Part shown: piece after piece, positions 35,119 through 43,564 of the stretch | How the letters are laid out: the number at the start of each line of letters is the position of its first letter | Numbering within the stretch: position 1 is the stretch's first letter | Assembly (NCBI RefSeq): GCF_010915725.1 | Contig: NZ_JAAIJR010000018.1 | Span: 1-64,000, forward strand | DNA: 64,000 nt | Direction of reading: 5' to 3' | Source: Thiorhodococcus mannitoliphagus | GTDB lineage: Bacteria > Pseudomonadota > Gammaproteobacteria > Chromatiales > Chromatiaceae | Notes under the pieces: model-generated | The model's database searches: none | What the model saw: only the letters and a program-made list of their open reading frames with translations | What the model was told of the DNA's origin: nothing | Translations under genes and position numbers: made by a program

Positions 35119-35622
35119 CTAATGATGCGGCACTATATTGGGGACGAGCAGCACGGGAATATGACTGTGTTGTATGACCTTGCGTGCCGTTGAGCCGACG
35201 GAAGACCGCCCCATGAGTGAGTGGGTGCAGGTTCCCATCACAATGAGTTCTGCGTTGCGTGCTTCCGCCGTCTTCATGATCTCCTCGGAGGGTAGGCCGC
35301 TCCCGACCTCCAACGCCTCAACGATGTCGGCCTCAATGTCCGCGGGCGCGGCATTCAGCTCATCTTCACAGAACTTGCTCAGCCGCTTGTGCATGGTCGC
35401 GAGGATGTCCTTCAAGGCATCTTGCTCGATTCGCCTAACGTCCATGTTCGGTAGATAGGCGCCAATCACTGCCCGGCCGGTATTCCCCAGAGGCTCGACG
35501 ACGTGCAGCATGGTGATACGTGCTTTGCTGTACTGCGCCAGGGCGACGGCGTTGCGAAAGACCGGGCGCGTATAGCGGCCCAGGTCCGTCGCATAGAGGA
35601 TGTGGCTGTAGGTCGGCATCAT
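35119..35622 (-). CDS. Universal stress protein, TRAP-operon associated (TeaD-like)
   Basis: The 167-aa UspA-fold protein begins YSHILYATDLGRYTRP and ends with the ATP-binding signature MGTCTHSLMGRSSVGSTARK...PVLLVPN. It lies 3 bp after the dctM stop and is thus the last gene of the TRAP operon. In Halomonas, TeaD occupies the same place and is an ATP-binding regulator of the transporter, so a similar role is inferred. Confidence 0.88.
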   Translation of the reverse strand: MMPTYSHILYATDLGRYTRPVFRNAVALAQYSKARITMLHVVEPLGNTGRAVIGAYLPNMDVRRIEQDALKDILATMHKRLSKFCEDELNAAPADIEADIVEALEVGSGLPSEEIMKTAEARNAELIVMGTCTHSLMGRSSVGSTARKVIQHSHIPVLLVPNIVPHH

Positions 35623-35625
35623 AGG

Positions 35626-37026
35626 TCAGTTGTAGCCCTGGAGTTTGTCAATGTATTCAGGCAGGAAGAGCGAGATCTGCGGGATGTAGGTAATCAACAT
35701 CAGGAAGCCGAGGAGCAAGAGCATCCAAGGCAGCACTGACTTGATCACCCAGCCCATGCTCTCCCCGGTAATGCCGGCGGTCACGAAGAGGTTCAGACCG
35801 ACTGGCGGCGTCAGCATGCCGATCTCCATATTCACCACCATGATGATACCGAGATGGATTGGATCAATGCCCAGCTGAGTCGCGATCGGGAAGAGGATGG
35901 GCGCCATGATCAGCAAGATTGCCGAGGGCTCCATGAAGTTCCCGGCCATCAGCAGCAGGATGTTGACGACGATGAGAAACATCCAGGGCGACAGGCCCCA
36001 CTCGACGATGGCCTCGGCGATCTGGTGCGGGATGCGCTCTGTCGTCAGCACATGCGCGAAGAGCATGGCGTTGGCGATGATGAACAGCAGCATGATGGAG
36101 ACCTTGGCGCCGTCCAGGACCACCTTGCGGACTTCGGGGTGCGTGAAGCTCCGAGGAATCGCGAGCGGGACCTGCCAGAGATTCCGAGTAAGAACGCCGC
36201 CAAGCCCTTCACCTTGCTTGCGCCAAGGCGTGTTCTTCAGCGGTCCCATGTCGCGATAGCCGATGACGGCGACCAGGAAGGCGTAGACGGCCGAGACCGC
36301 GGCGGCCTCCGTCGGGCTCGCGATGCCGCCGTAGATGGATCCCAGCACGATGACGATGAGCAGAATGCCGCCGGATGCGCTGAAAGCAGCGCTCAGGATC
36401 TCCCTGAAGCCTGGCCAAGGTTGTGACGGCAAGTTCTTGATCCGCGCCGTGATATAGATCGCGATCATCAGGAAGAGGCCCATCATGATCCCAGGAATGA
36501 AGCCGGCCATGAACATGCGCGCGGCGGAGACCTCGGTCGCAGCCGCGTAGACCAGCATGACGATGGACGGCGGGATGAGAATGCCCAGGGTCCCTGCGTT
36601 GGTGATGACACCGGCGGCGAAGGATTTGGGATAGCCGGACTTCACCATGCCGACGATGACGATGGTCCCGATGGCGGCCACGGTGGCCGGCGATGAGCCC
36701 GACACGGCGGCGAAGAGCATGCAGGCCAGCACGGAGGCCATGGCGAGCCCGCCGCGGATGTGTCCGACGACGCCCGTCGCAAAGCGAATCAGCCGTTTGG
36801 CGACGCCGCCCGTGGACAGGAAGGCGGACGAGAGAATGAAGAAGGGAATCGCGAGCAGGGTGTAGTGCGCCGAGAGCGCCTCGAAGAGCTTGAGCGCGAT
36901 GGAGGCCAGCGAGTCGTTGGAGAAAATGAGAATGGTTACGATGCTGGAGAAGCCGAGCGCGATGGCGATCGGCATACCAATGAGCATGCAACCGAACAGC
37001 AGCAGGAAGAGGGTTGCGGTGGTCAT
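35626..37026 (-). CDS. dctM: TRAP dicarboxylate transporter, large permease DctM
   Basis: A 466-aa inner-membrane protein with about 12 hydrophobic segments. Family features include LFGCMLIGMPIAIALGFSS at the start, GSSPATVAAIGTIVI, NAGTLGILIPPSIVM and TPPVGLNLFV near the end. It catalyses Na+-coupled import of substrate delivered by DctP. Its ATG overlaps the dctQ stop (ATGA), showing coupling. Confidence 0.95.
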   Translation of the reverse strand: MTTATLFLLLFGCMLIGMPIAIALGFSSIVTILIFSNDSLASIALKLFEALSAHYTLLAIPFFILSSAFLSTGGVAKRLIRFATGVVGHIRGGLAMASVLACMLFAAVSGSSPATVAAIGTIVIVGMVKSGYPKSFAAGVITNAGTLGILIPPSIVMLVYAAATEVSAARMFMAGFIPGIMMGLFLMIAIYITARIKNLPSQPWPGFREILSAAFSASGGILLIVIVLGSIYGGIASPTEAAAVSAVYAFLVAVIGYRDMGPLKNTPWRKQGEGLGGVLTRNLWQVPLAIPRSFTHPEVRKVVLDGAKVSIMLLFIIANAMLFAHVLTTERIPHQIAEAIVEWGLSPWMFLIVVNILLLMAGNFMEPSAILLIMAPILFPIATQLGIDPIHLGIIMVVNMEIGMLTPPVGLNLFVTAGITGESMGWVIKSVLPWMLLLLGFLMLITYIPQISLFLPEYIDKLQGYN

Positions 37027-37568
37027 TGGCCGGCCACCTCGCGCTTGAGTTCTTCGGCCAGATGCATGCTCTCCTTCGCCTCGTCGGTGCGCTGGAAGCC
37101 CGCGACCTTACCCGTTGCGACCTGCCACAAGAGCACGAGCAGTCGGATCGTCAGCATCACTAGCCCGATCAGGAGAATGCTGTGGGCGATCCAGGTTTGG
37201 ACCTCGATGTCTTCCAGCTCGATCCCGATCATGTGCATCTTGCTGAGGTAGACCCAGGAGCCGTAGATGAAGAGGCCGCAGTAAGCGAGCGACAGGAGCA
37301 CGGCAATGATGGTGATGAGGCGCTGGCCGAGTGGCGAGAGCAGTTGGACGAAGGCATCGACGCCGATATGTGCCCCGACCTTGAGGCCGTAGGAGACACC
37401 GAAGAGCACGAACCATGCGGAAAGATGCAGGGTCGCTTCCTGCCCCCAGCTCAGCCCGGTATTGAACACGAAGCGGAGAATGACCTCCCAGAATACCAAG
37501 AGGGTCATGGCCACCAGCAGCAGCGAGATGATGGCTTCCTCGGCCTTGTCGATGAGACGGAAAAACAT
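37023..37568 (-). CDS. dctQ: TRAP dicarboxylate transporter, small permease DctQ
   Basis: The 181-aa membrane protein has four hydrophobic segments and the family pattern FWEVILRFVFNTGLSWGQE. I chose ATG 37568; a TTG at 37574 is the longer frame. It overlaps dctM by 4 bp. A 433-bp gap with repeats and a strong hairpin separates it from dctP. Confidence 0.92.
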   Translation of the reverse strand: MFFRLIDKAEEAIISLLLVAMTLLVFWEVILRFVFNTGLSWGQEATLHLSAWFVLFGVSYGLKVGAHIGVDAFVQLLSPLGQRLITIIAVLLSLAYCGLFIYGSWVYLSKMHMIGIELEDIEVQTWIAHSILLIGLVMLTIRLLVLLWQVATGKVAGFQRTDEAKESMHLAEELKREVAGQ

Positions 37569-37650
37569 AGGCAATGCCGCCTGTTTGTTAGCGTTATTAA
37601 GAAAGGGCGCGAACTCGGCAGGCCTGAGGTGCTCTCGGGGAATTCTTATA

Positions 37651-37686
37651 CCTCGATGCCCTCGATGCCCTCGATGCCTCGGATGA
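37651..37686. repeat. 9-bp tandem repeat between dctP and dctQ
   Basis: CCTCGATGC is repeated three times followed by a degenerate CCTCGGATG. A GGCGAATTCATTCGCC hairpin follows at about 37704. The rest of the 37569-38001 gap shows no gene. Confidence 0.6.
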
Positions 37687-37966
37687 TCCTTGTCGTTGTA
37701 GGGGCGAATTCATTCGCCTTTACAGATCCTGCGGGTATCTCCTTTCCCGGAAATCGCCTGAGATGATCGTCCCGCTTGCGGGCGTTGATCATCGGACCGC
37801 CCAGTCGGTTGAGTCGGCACAGCGCATCCGTCATGCAAAGTGGCGTGCGAGCGGCGCCCCGCGGCGATCGCGCACCCGTCACCTCGGGGCGCCGCTCTCA
37901 CCGACCTCACCTGATCTGGCTATCGAGCTTAGGATATCGGCGCAGGGTTTGTCGGCCAAGGTGCTC

Positions 37967-37993
37967 GCAAGCGCCGGCAATGCCGGTGCTTGC
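37967..37993 (-). terminator. 12-bp stem-loop just downstream of dctP
   Basis: The arms 37967-37978 and 37982-37993 pair over 12 bp (one G-U) with a 3-nt loop, 9 nt after the dctP stop. No U tract follows on the minus strand. Such hairpins often reduce read-through or stabilise the upstream message, giving more binding protein than permease. Confidence 0.65.
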
Positions 37994-38001
37994 GCGCCTC
38001 A

Positions 38002-39132
<1,131 letters not shown>

Positions 39133-39261
39133 TCACTCTGTGTGAGAGCTATGGGTGGAAAGCTACCCATTCCGAGCCCTGCTGCGGTACGGTAATCCGC
39201 CCATTCCTTGTCGAGCTTCATCCGCTGCCGGCCAGGGCAGCGCGAGGCCGGGAGTCGGGTA

Positions 39262-39285
39262 GCCGGGTGACGTTACCGTCACCCG
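39262..39285. terminator. Perfect 10-bp hairpin upstream of MASE1-GGDEF gene
   Basis: CCGGGTGACG (39262-39271) and CGTCACCCGG (39276-39285) pair around TTAC. No T tract adjoins; it may be a REP-type element or a weak terminator. The rest of 39077-39505 shows no gene. Confidence 0.5.
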
Positions 39286-39505
39286 GACCGGGGAGCCGAG
39301 TCGTCGCATGACAGAGGTATTGTGGCACCGCCGACAAACCAGGCGGCAAACTGAGCACACAGGGGACGAGCACAAAGGGGACGGATTTATTCGCAACAAA
39401 CCAGATTTCGGGTCAGAATGCGGGGTCGGTTCGATATTCGAGGTCTCTTGGAAGAGACCAATTGGAAAATGGATTCACCCCCTTTTTTTGCTGATCGCTG
39501 ATCGC

Positions 39506-41008
39506 ATGCAATGGATGACGCAATCAATTTGCCGATCCCAGATAACGCAATGGCCGGAGTCAGCTCGCTGGCGTTGCCTGCTCCAGATCCTGTTCTGGAG
39601 CGCGCTGATCTTCGCGGGTTACTGGTTGGCGAATCTGTTGGCCGCTGTCTTCGAGGTCAACCATTACATCAGCGCCATCTATTTTCCGCCCGCTGTGACG
39701 GTGGCGGTGTCCATGATGCTCGGCGCGGGCTATTGGCCGGTGATGTATCTGGCCATCGCGAGCATGGCGGTCGTGATCTATGGCCTACCGTTCGCGGGAT
39801 TGGGTTACCTTGAGGTGCTACGAGAGCTGGTTGTCTATGGGCTCACCGGGCTCGCCCTACGACCCGCCTGGATGGCCAAGGATCGACGCCCGACACTGAA
39901 CAACACGTCCCGATTCATCGGTATCGCCTTCCTGGCCAGCCTCGTCTCGACCCTCCTCGTGCCCTATACGCTGCCGGAACCCCTGTTAGAGGATGGAGAG
40001 CGCCTGCTCGCCTTCCTCGGTGGGGATTTCGCGGGCATCATGATTGGCGTACCCCTGATCCTGCTGCTGCGCCGTCTGGTGCTGTTGCTCTTCGGTCGGG
40101 TGACGCTGGAAGCGGATTGGAGGCTGGTCGCGGTCGGGAGCCTCCATGGCTTGGTCTCCTGCGCGCTGGCGGTCTTCGTCGCCTGGCTGCCGACCGCGCT
40201 GGGCGTCGAGACACGCATGCTCGCGCTCCTCATGGTCGTCCCGATCATCCTAACGGGGCTGTCGAGCGGCATCCTGATCGGCCTGATGGCGGCCATCCTG
40301 TCGAGCCTCGTCTACTTGGCGGCGGATCATCAGTGGAGCAGTCAACCCATCACGGCGATCGAGATTCAGATGATCTTCACCATTTCGGCCGCAGCGGCAC
40401 TGCTGTCGGGCGCGGCTCAGAGTGACCGGCTCCATGAATGGGAGAAGGGGAATTTCGACGCACTGACCGGTCTGCCGAACCGCCGGATGCTGAGCGACCG
40501 GATGGAGCGCGAGTGGCTGCGCGCGCAGCGCAATGGGGGCCGCATGGGCATCCTCTACATCGACCTAGACCGCTTCAAGCAGGTGAACGACACACTCGGG
40601 CATGACGCGGGCGATCAACTGCTGGTCGAGGCGGCCGAGCGGATCCGACAGTGTGTGCGCGCATCGGACACGGTCGCGCGGATCGGTGGCGATGAATTCC
40701 TCGTGCTGCTCTCTGATCTGGCCGATGCAGCGAGCGCGGATCATGTTGCCACGAAGATCCGCCGCGCCGTCGCCATCCCCTTTGCCTTGGGCCAGGCACG
40801 CGCCCCGGCCCAGGTGTCGGCGAGCATCGGCATTGCCATCTACCCCGATCACGGCGCGGACCCCGAACTCCTGAAGCTCTACGCCGACGCGGCCATGTAT
40901 CAGAAGAAGATCGGAGAGCGGGAGCAGGCGGACGGCGTTGATGCGGCGCCGGAATCGTCTCCTAACGCGATGGGGGCAGTGAGTTTGAGGGGGGAAGGTA
41001 GGAGTTGA
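39506..41008 (+). CDS. MASE1-GGDEF diguanylate cyclase
   Basis: This ~500-aa inner-membrane protein has about eight hydrophobic segments (residues ~20-310) matching the MASE1 sensor type (NHYISAIYFPPAVTVAVSMMLG near the start). A GGDEF domain follows (DALTGLPNRRMLSDRM ... ARIGGDEFLVLL), with the RxxD product-inhibition site intact (RASD). It should make c-di-GMP in response to an unknown signal sensed at the membrane. The frame is open from 39308, but that upstream part overlaps repeat-like DNA, so I start at ATG 39506 (39515 also possible). Confidence 0.88.
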   Translation: MQWMTQSICRSQITQWPESARWRCLLQILFWSALIFAGYWLANLLAAVFEVNHYISAIYFPPAVTVAVSMMLGAGYWPVMYLAIASMAVVIYGLPFAGLGYLEVLRELVVYGLTGLALRPAWMAKDRRPTLNNTSRFIGIAFLASLVSTLLVPYTLPEPLLEDGERLLAFLGGDFAGIMIGVPLILLLRRLVLLLFGRVTLEADWRLVAVGSLHGLVSCALAVFVAWLPTALGVETRMLALLMVVPIILTGLSSGILIGLMAAILSSLVYLAADHQWSSQPITAIEIQMIFTISAAAALLSGAAQSDRLHEWEKGNFDALTGLPNRRMLSDRMEREWLRAQRNGGRMGILYIDLDRFKQVNDTLGHDAGDQLLVEAAERIRQCVRASDTVARIGGDEFLVLLSDLADAASADHVATKIRRAVAIPFALGQARAPAQVSASIGIAIYPDHGADPELLKLYADAAMYQKKIGEREQADGVDAAPESSPNAMGAVSLRGEGRS

Positions 41009-41101
41009 CATCGGCAAGCCTGGACTGGCGCGCCGTCTTGGTCCGTAGGATTTAGGGTCAGGTGATTTCCGGGAAACAACAGACCCGCAGTTCCGGATCC
41101 C

Positions 41102-41256
41102 GTAGGATGGGCAAAGCCCTGACGATGAGCTTCTTTCGGAGTGCCGAGGGTCGAGGGGCGTGCCCATCATCCCAGCTCAGCGCTTTGCAGGATGGGCACG
41201 TCCGTCCAGCGCCGAGGTGACGCTCAAGCCCCGAGTGCGGACTTTGCCCATCCTAC
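41102..41256. repeat. Inverted-repeat element GTAGGATGGGCAAAG
   Basis: GTAGGATGGGCAAAG (41102-41116) and its exact reverse complement (41242-41256) bound a ~155-bp stretch with further GGATGGGCA/TGCCCATC repeats inside. It is non-coding and probably an extragenic repeat. No gene is seen from 41009 to 42088. Confidence 0.65.
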
Positions 41257-41315
41257 CGCCCCGCACCTTTTGGGTAAGGTCATTTCCGGAGTTCGCCTCA
41301 GGTCTCGTATTGTAA

Positions 41316-41414
41316 GAAAGCGCTCATCAATTGTTTCCCGATGCGAGCGATCCCGCCCGAAATCCCCCCTGGCCCCCCTTTGCGAAAGGGGGGAAGTTGT
41401 TGCTGGCCACTTTC
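41316..41414. mobile_element. MITE family B, copy 2 (99 bp)
   Basis: Begins GAAAGCGCTCATCAATTG and ends GCTGGCCACTTTC, flanked by TAA on both sides (41313-41315, 41415-41417). It carries the same CCCCCCTTTGCGAAAGG core as the copies at 31913 and 50059; its outer arms are more diverged. Confidence 0.82.
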
Positions 41415-41489
41415 TAACGATCAGGCCGGCCGGTCGTCTTTTGTCGGCTGGACATGACCGCGTTGAGCGGAGCCGAAGAGGGCAGCTCA

Positions 41490-41731
41490 GAGGCTGTCTG
41501 GAAATCATCGTAGAGGCCCCTAGGATCCTTGAGGGCGCAAAATGCTCGCAGATGAGTCAAATTTCGATGAAGCGTCCGACCATCCAAGGCCGTCGGGATC
41601 GGGATCGGGATCGGGATCGGGATCGGGATCGGGATCGAACCGACGATAGCGATTCCGATCCCGATTGCGATCCCGATGGCATGACTCGTCGGTCTGAGGC
41701 GAAGCCTCCCTAGGAGTTTCCAGACAGCTTC
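41490..41731. mobile_element. MITE family A, copy 2 (242 bp, TCA target duplication)
   Basis: Same termini as the 31686 copy, flanked by TCA (41487-41489, 41732-41734). It has seven GGGATC hexamers instead of four; the 18-bp length difference is entirely these three units. Confidence 0.85.
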
Positions 41732-41732
41732 T

Positions 41733-41788
41733 CAGTCCACCAACGGCGAAGCGGGATTCGGTGGACTTCGCTCTTGCTGGTCCACTGG
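41733..41788. repeat. REP-like repeat, copy 2
   Basis: A degenerate relative of 29515-29594 and 50313-50376 (…GCGGGATTCGGTGGACTTCG…), abutting the MITE end. Confidence 0.5.
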
Positions 41789-41991
41789 ACGGTTTGATGA
41801 TCGAGGTCTTGCTGCGCCTTGAGCGGAGGGGGGTGGTGAGTTGTTGCCTGACTGGCAACACTGACCGCAGGAGAGTGTTGACCTGGCCAACAGGTTCCCC
41901 GCTGGAAGATTGGCTCGACTGACCCTGGAATTACCCGCTATTGCTTTAAAATTAGCTCATTACGCTTTTCTTGTCGGAGACGAATCTTGGC

Positions 41992-42007
41992 TGGCACAGA
42001 AACCGCA
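41992..42007 (+). promoter_or_regulatory. Possible sigma-54 promoter of the lanthipeptide locus
   Basis: TGGCACAGAAACCGCA has a full TGGCAC -24 element, GG-N10-GC spacing, and a weaker -12 (CCGCA for TTGCA). It lies 82-97 bp before the precursor ATG. A sigma-70-like TAAAAT at about 41946 is the alternative. Confidence 0.35.
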
Positions 42008-42088
42008 TACCTCACCATCGTGGTACGACGATGAGAGCCAAGTGCTGTCATTCGATGTCTTAGAACTCACTACGAATAGGTGGACGCA

Positions 42089-42355
42089 ATGGCAATTCAA
42101 ATCAAAGATCAGGCGCATGAGACCAAGCTCGATGAGAAGGAGATGCAAACGACTGTCGGTGGGGCAGATCGTTCTCGCTTAGGCGTGAGCGGTGCAAGCT
42201 ACCTGAAGGGTGACGCCTTGGCTGCAACCAATGCCAGCCCTTCAGGCTTCGTCTCCCGAGATGCTGGGGCGATGGCGCCAGAGTCGACAACCACACTCAG
42301 CTGTATCGACACTGACGAAGGCACCTTGTGGGGCTGCGCAAAGCTGACGTCCTAG
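42089..42355 (+). CDS. Lanthipeptide-type RiPP precursor peptide
   Basis: The 88-aa peptide starts at ATG 42089 with TAGGTGG upstream; GTG 42080 is an alternative. The N-terminal part is charged and leader-like (IKDQAHETKLDEKEMQTTVGG, with GG at 24-25). The C-terminus is rich in Ser/Thr and has its only two cysteines: TTTLSCIDTDEGTLWGCAKLTS spans residues 67-88, with C72 and C83. Dehydrated Thr/Ser at 67-71 and 75-79 could form (methyl)lanthionine bridges to these cysteines. It directly precedes a kinase and a lyase-cyclase gene, which together define the modification route. The cleavage site is unknown: either after GG, giving a ~63-residue product, or later. Confidence 0.72.
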   Translation: MAIQIKDQAHETKLDEKEMQTTVGGADRSRLGVSGASYLKGDALAATNASPSGFVSRDAGAMAPESTTTLSCIDTDEGTLWGCAKLTS

Positions 42356-42372
42356 CGCTTGCCCGAGGTTCG

Positions 42373-42404
42373 CCGCTGGGGGGCGGCTCCGGCGCCCCCA
42401 GCGG
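42373..42404 (+). terminator. Hairpin between precursor and kinase genes
   Basis: CCGCTGGGGG (42373-42382) pairs with CCCCCAGCGG (42395-42404) around a 12-nt loop, 18 bp after the precursor stop and just before the kinase ATG. It has no U tract. It probably lets precursor mRNA exceed enzyme mRNA. Confidence 0.6.
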
Positions 42405-42407
42405 CCC

Positions 42408-43559
42408 ATGCTTGATCCGAAGACGAGGCGCGCGACTGCGGTGACTGAAATGCTGACCCCAAACCAGCTCATACCCTATCTGACTCACCGCAGGCTTCTT
42501 AATCCCGCGGCGGTATTCGGGGATGGCTTTCAAATCGAATACTCAGGCCGCCGCAATCACATTCTTCATTTGAGAAGTCACGAGGAGACGGCGTTCTTCG
42601 TGAAGCAGAGCCGAAGGTTCTCCGAAGACGTCGGCTCTCTGGCCAACGAGGCGAAAACTTACGCCGCTTTCGGGACATTGACAGACGCGTGCGTGCGTCG
42701 ATATCTGCCGCGCTCCTTCGGTTACGATCAATCGAATCAGGTCCTTGTGCTCGAATCGGTCCCCCACTCGGAAGACCTCTTGCAATATCACACACGCATC
42801 GGACGTTTCCCGAAAAGCGTGGCAAGGGAAACGGGGCGGGCGCTCGGAGTGCTGCACGAGGAAACCAGATGCTGGCTGAGCATCGAGCGGCCCGCCGGGC
42901 TTCTCAATGCGCCTCTGCCATTCGTCTTTCAGCTCTCCCATCCGCCGACCGACATCTTCGTGAATGTCAGCGCGGCTGGACTCAAGCTCATCAAGATCCT
43001 TCAGGAGGATCCTCGGTTCGCCGAGGCGATGGGCAGATGTGCAGAGGATTGGCGCATCGAAACGCTGATCCACGGGGATATCAGGCTGCGCAACCTACTG
43101 ATGCACCGCCATGGCAGAAAAGGGGCTTTTAAGGGCATTAAGCTGGTCGATTGGGAGTTCGCCAGCCTGGGAGATCCGCGCTGGGACGTTGGCGCACTCT
43201 TCAGCAGCTATCTCTCCCTGTGGGCGACTTCGATACCCATTGTTCGAAACGACCAGCCTGACCTTCTCATCCATATGGCGCGATTTCCACTCGAGCGCAT
43301 CATGCCGGCAACTGAGGCCTTCTGGAGCGGTTATCGGGAGACACGCAGCTGGGATGCCCGGGAAGAGGGGCTGTGGCTTACACAAACGCTGCGTATCGCG
43401 GCGCTGCATCTGGTCCATACAGCCTACGAAATGGCGCAACGGGTCAATGAGCTGACCTCAGACATCGTGGCGCTGGTGCAAATCGCCGCCAACATGCTCG
43501 ATCGTCCGGAGCGCGCGATCCCGGATCTGTTGGGCATCGAACTTAAAGGCGAAGGCTAG
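42408..43559 (+). CDS. APH-fold kinase, probable Ser/Thr-phosphorylating lanthipeptide enzyme
   Basis: The 383-aa protein has an aminoglycoside-phosphotransferase fold. The probable ATP lysine is in TAFFVKQS, the catalytic loop is HGDIRLRNLL (D224, N229) and the Mg-binding Asp is D248 in LVDWEFASLGDPRWD. In class V lanthipeptides (lexapeptide, pristinin) a kinase of this fold phosphorylates Ser/Thr of the precursor before elimination. That role is inferred here from the neighbouring precursor and HopA1-LanC genes. ATG 42408 or ATG 42450 may start translation. Its stop is 5 bp before the next ATG. Confidence 0.8.
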   Translation: MLDPKTRRATAVTEMLTPNQLIPYLTHRRLLNPAAVFGDGFQIEYSGRRNHILHLRSHEETAFFVKQSRRFSEDVGSLANEAKTYAAFGTLTDACVRRYLPRSFGYDQSNQVLVLESVPHSEDLLQYHTRIGRFPKSVARETGRALGVLHEETRCWLSIERPAGLLNAPLPFVFQLSHPPTDIFVNVSAAGLKLIKILQEDPRFAEAMGRCAEDWRIETLIHGDIRLRNLLMHRHGRKGAFKGIKLVDWEFASLGDPRWDVGALFSSYLSLWATSIPIVRNDQPDLLIHMARFPLERIMPATEAFWSGYRETRSWDAREEGLWLTQTLRIAALHLVHTAYEMAQRVNELTSDIVALVQIAANMLDRPERAIPDLLGIELKGEG

Positions 43560-43564
43560 GCGCC

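Noticed and set aside
39308..39505. Longer start of the MASE1-GGDEF protein at 39308
   Set aside because: The extra 66 residues are hydrophilic, Arg-rich and overlap repeat-like non-coding DNA; MASE1 proteins start just before the first membrane helix.
41910..42182. 90-aa plus-strand frame overlapping the lanthipeptide precursor
   Set aside because: It overlaps the candidate promoter and precursor in another frame and has no ribosome site or family features.
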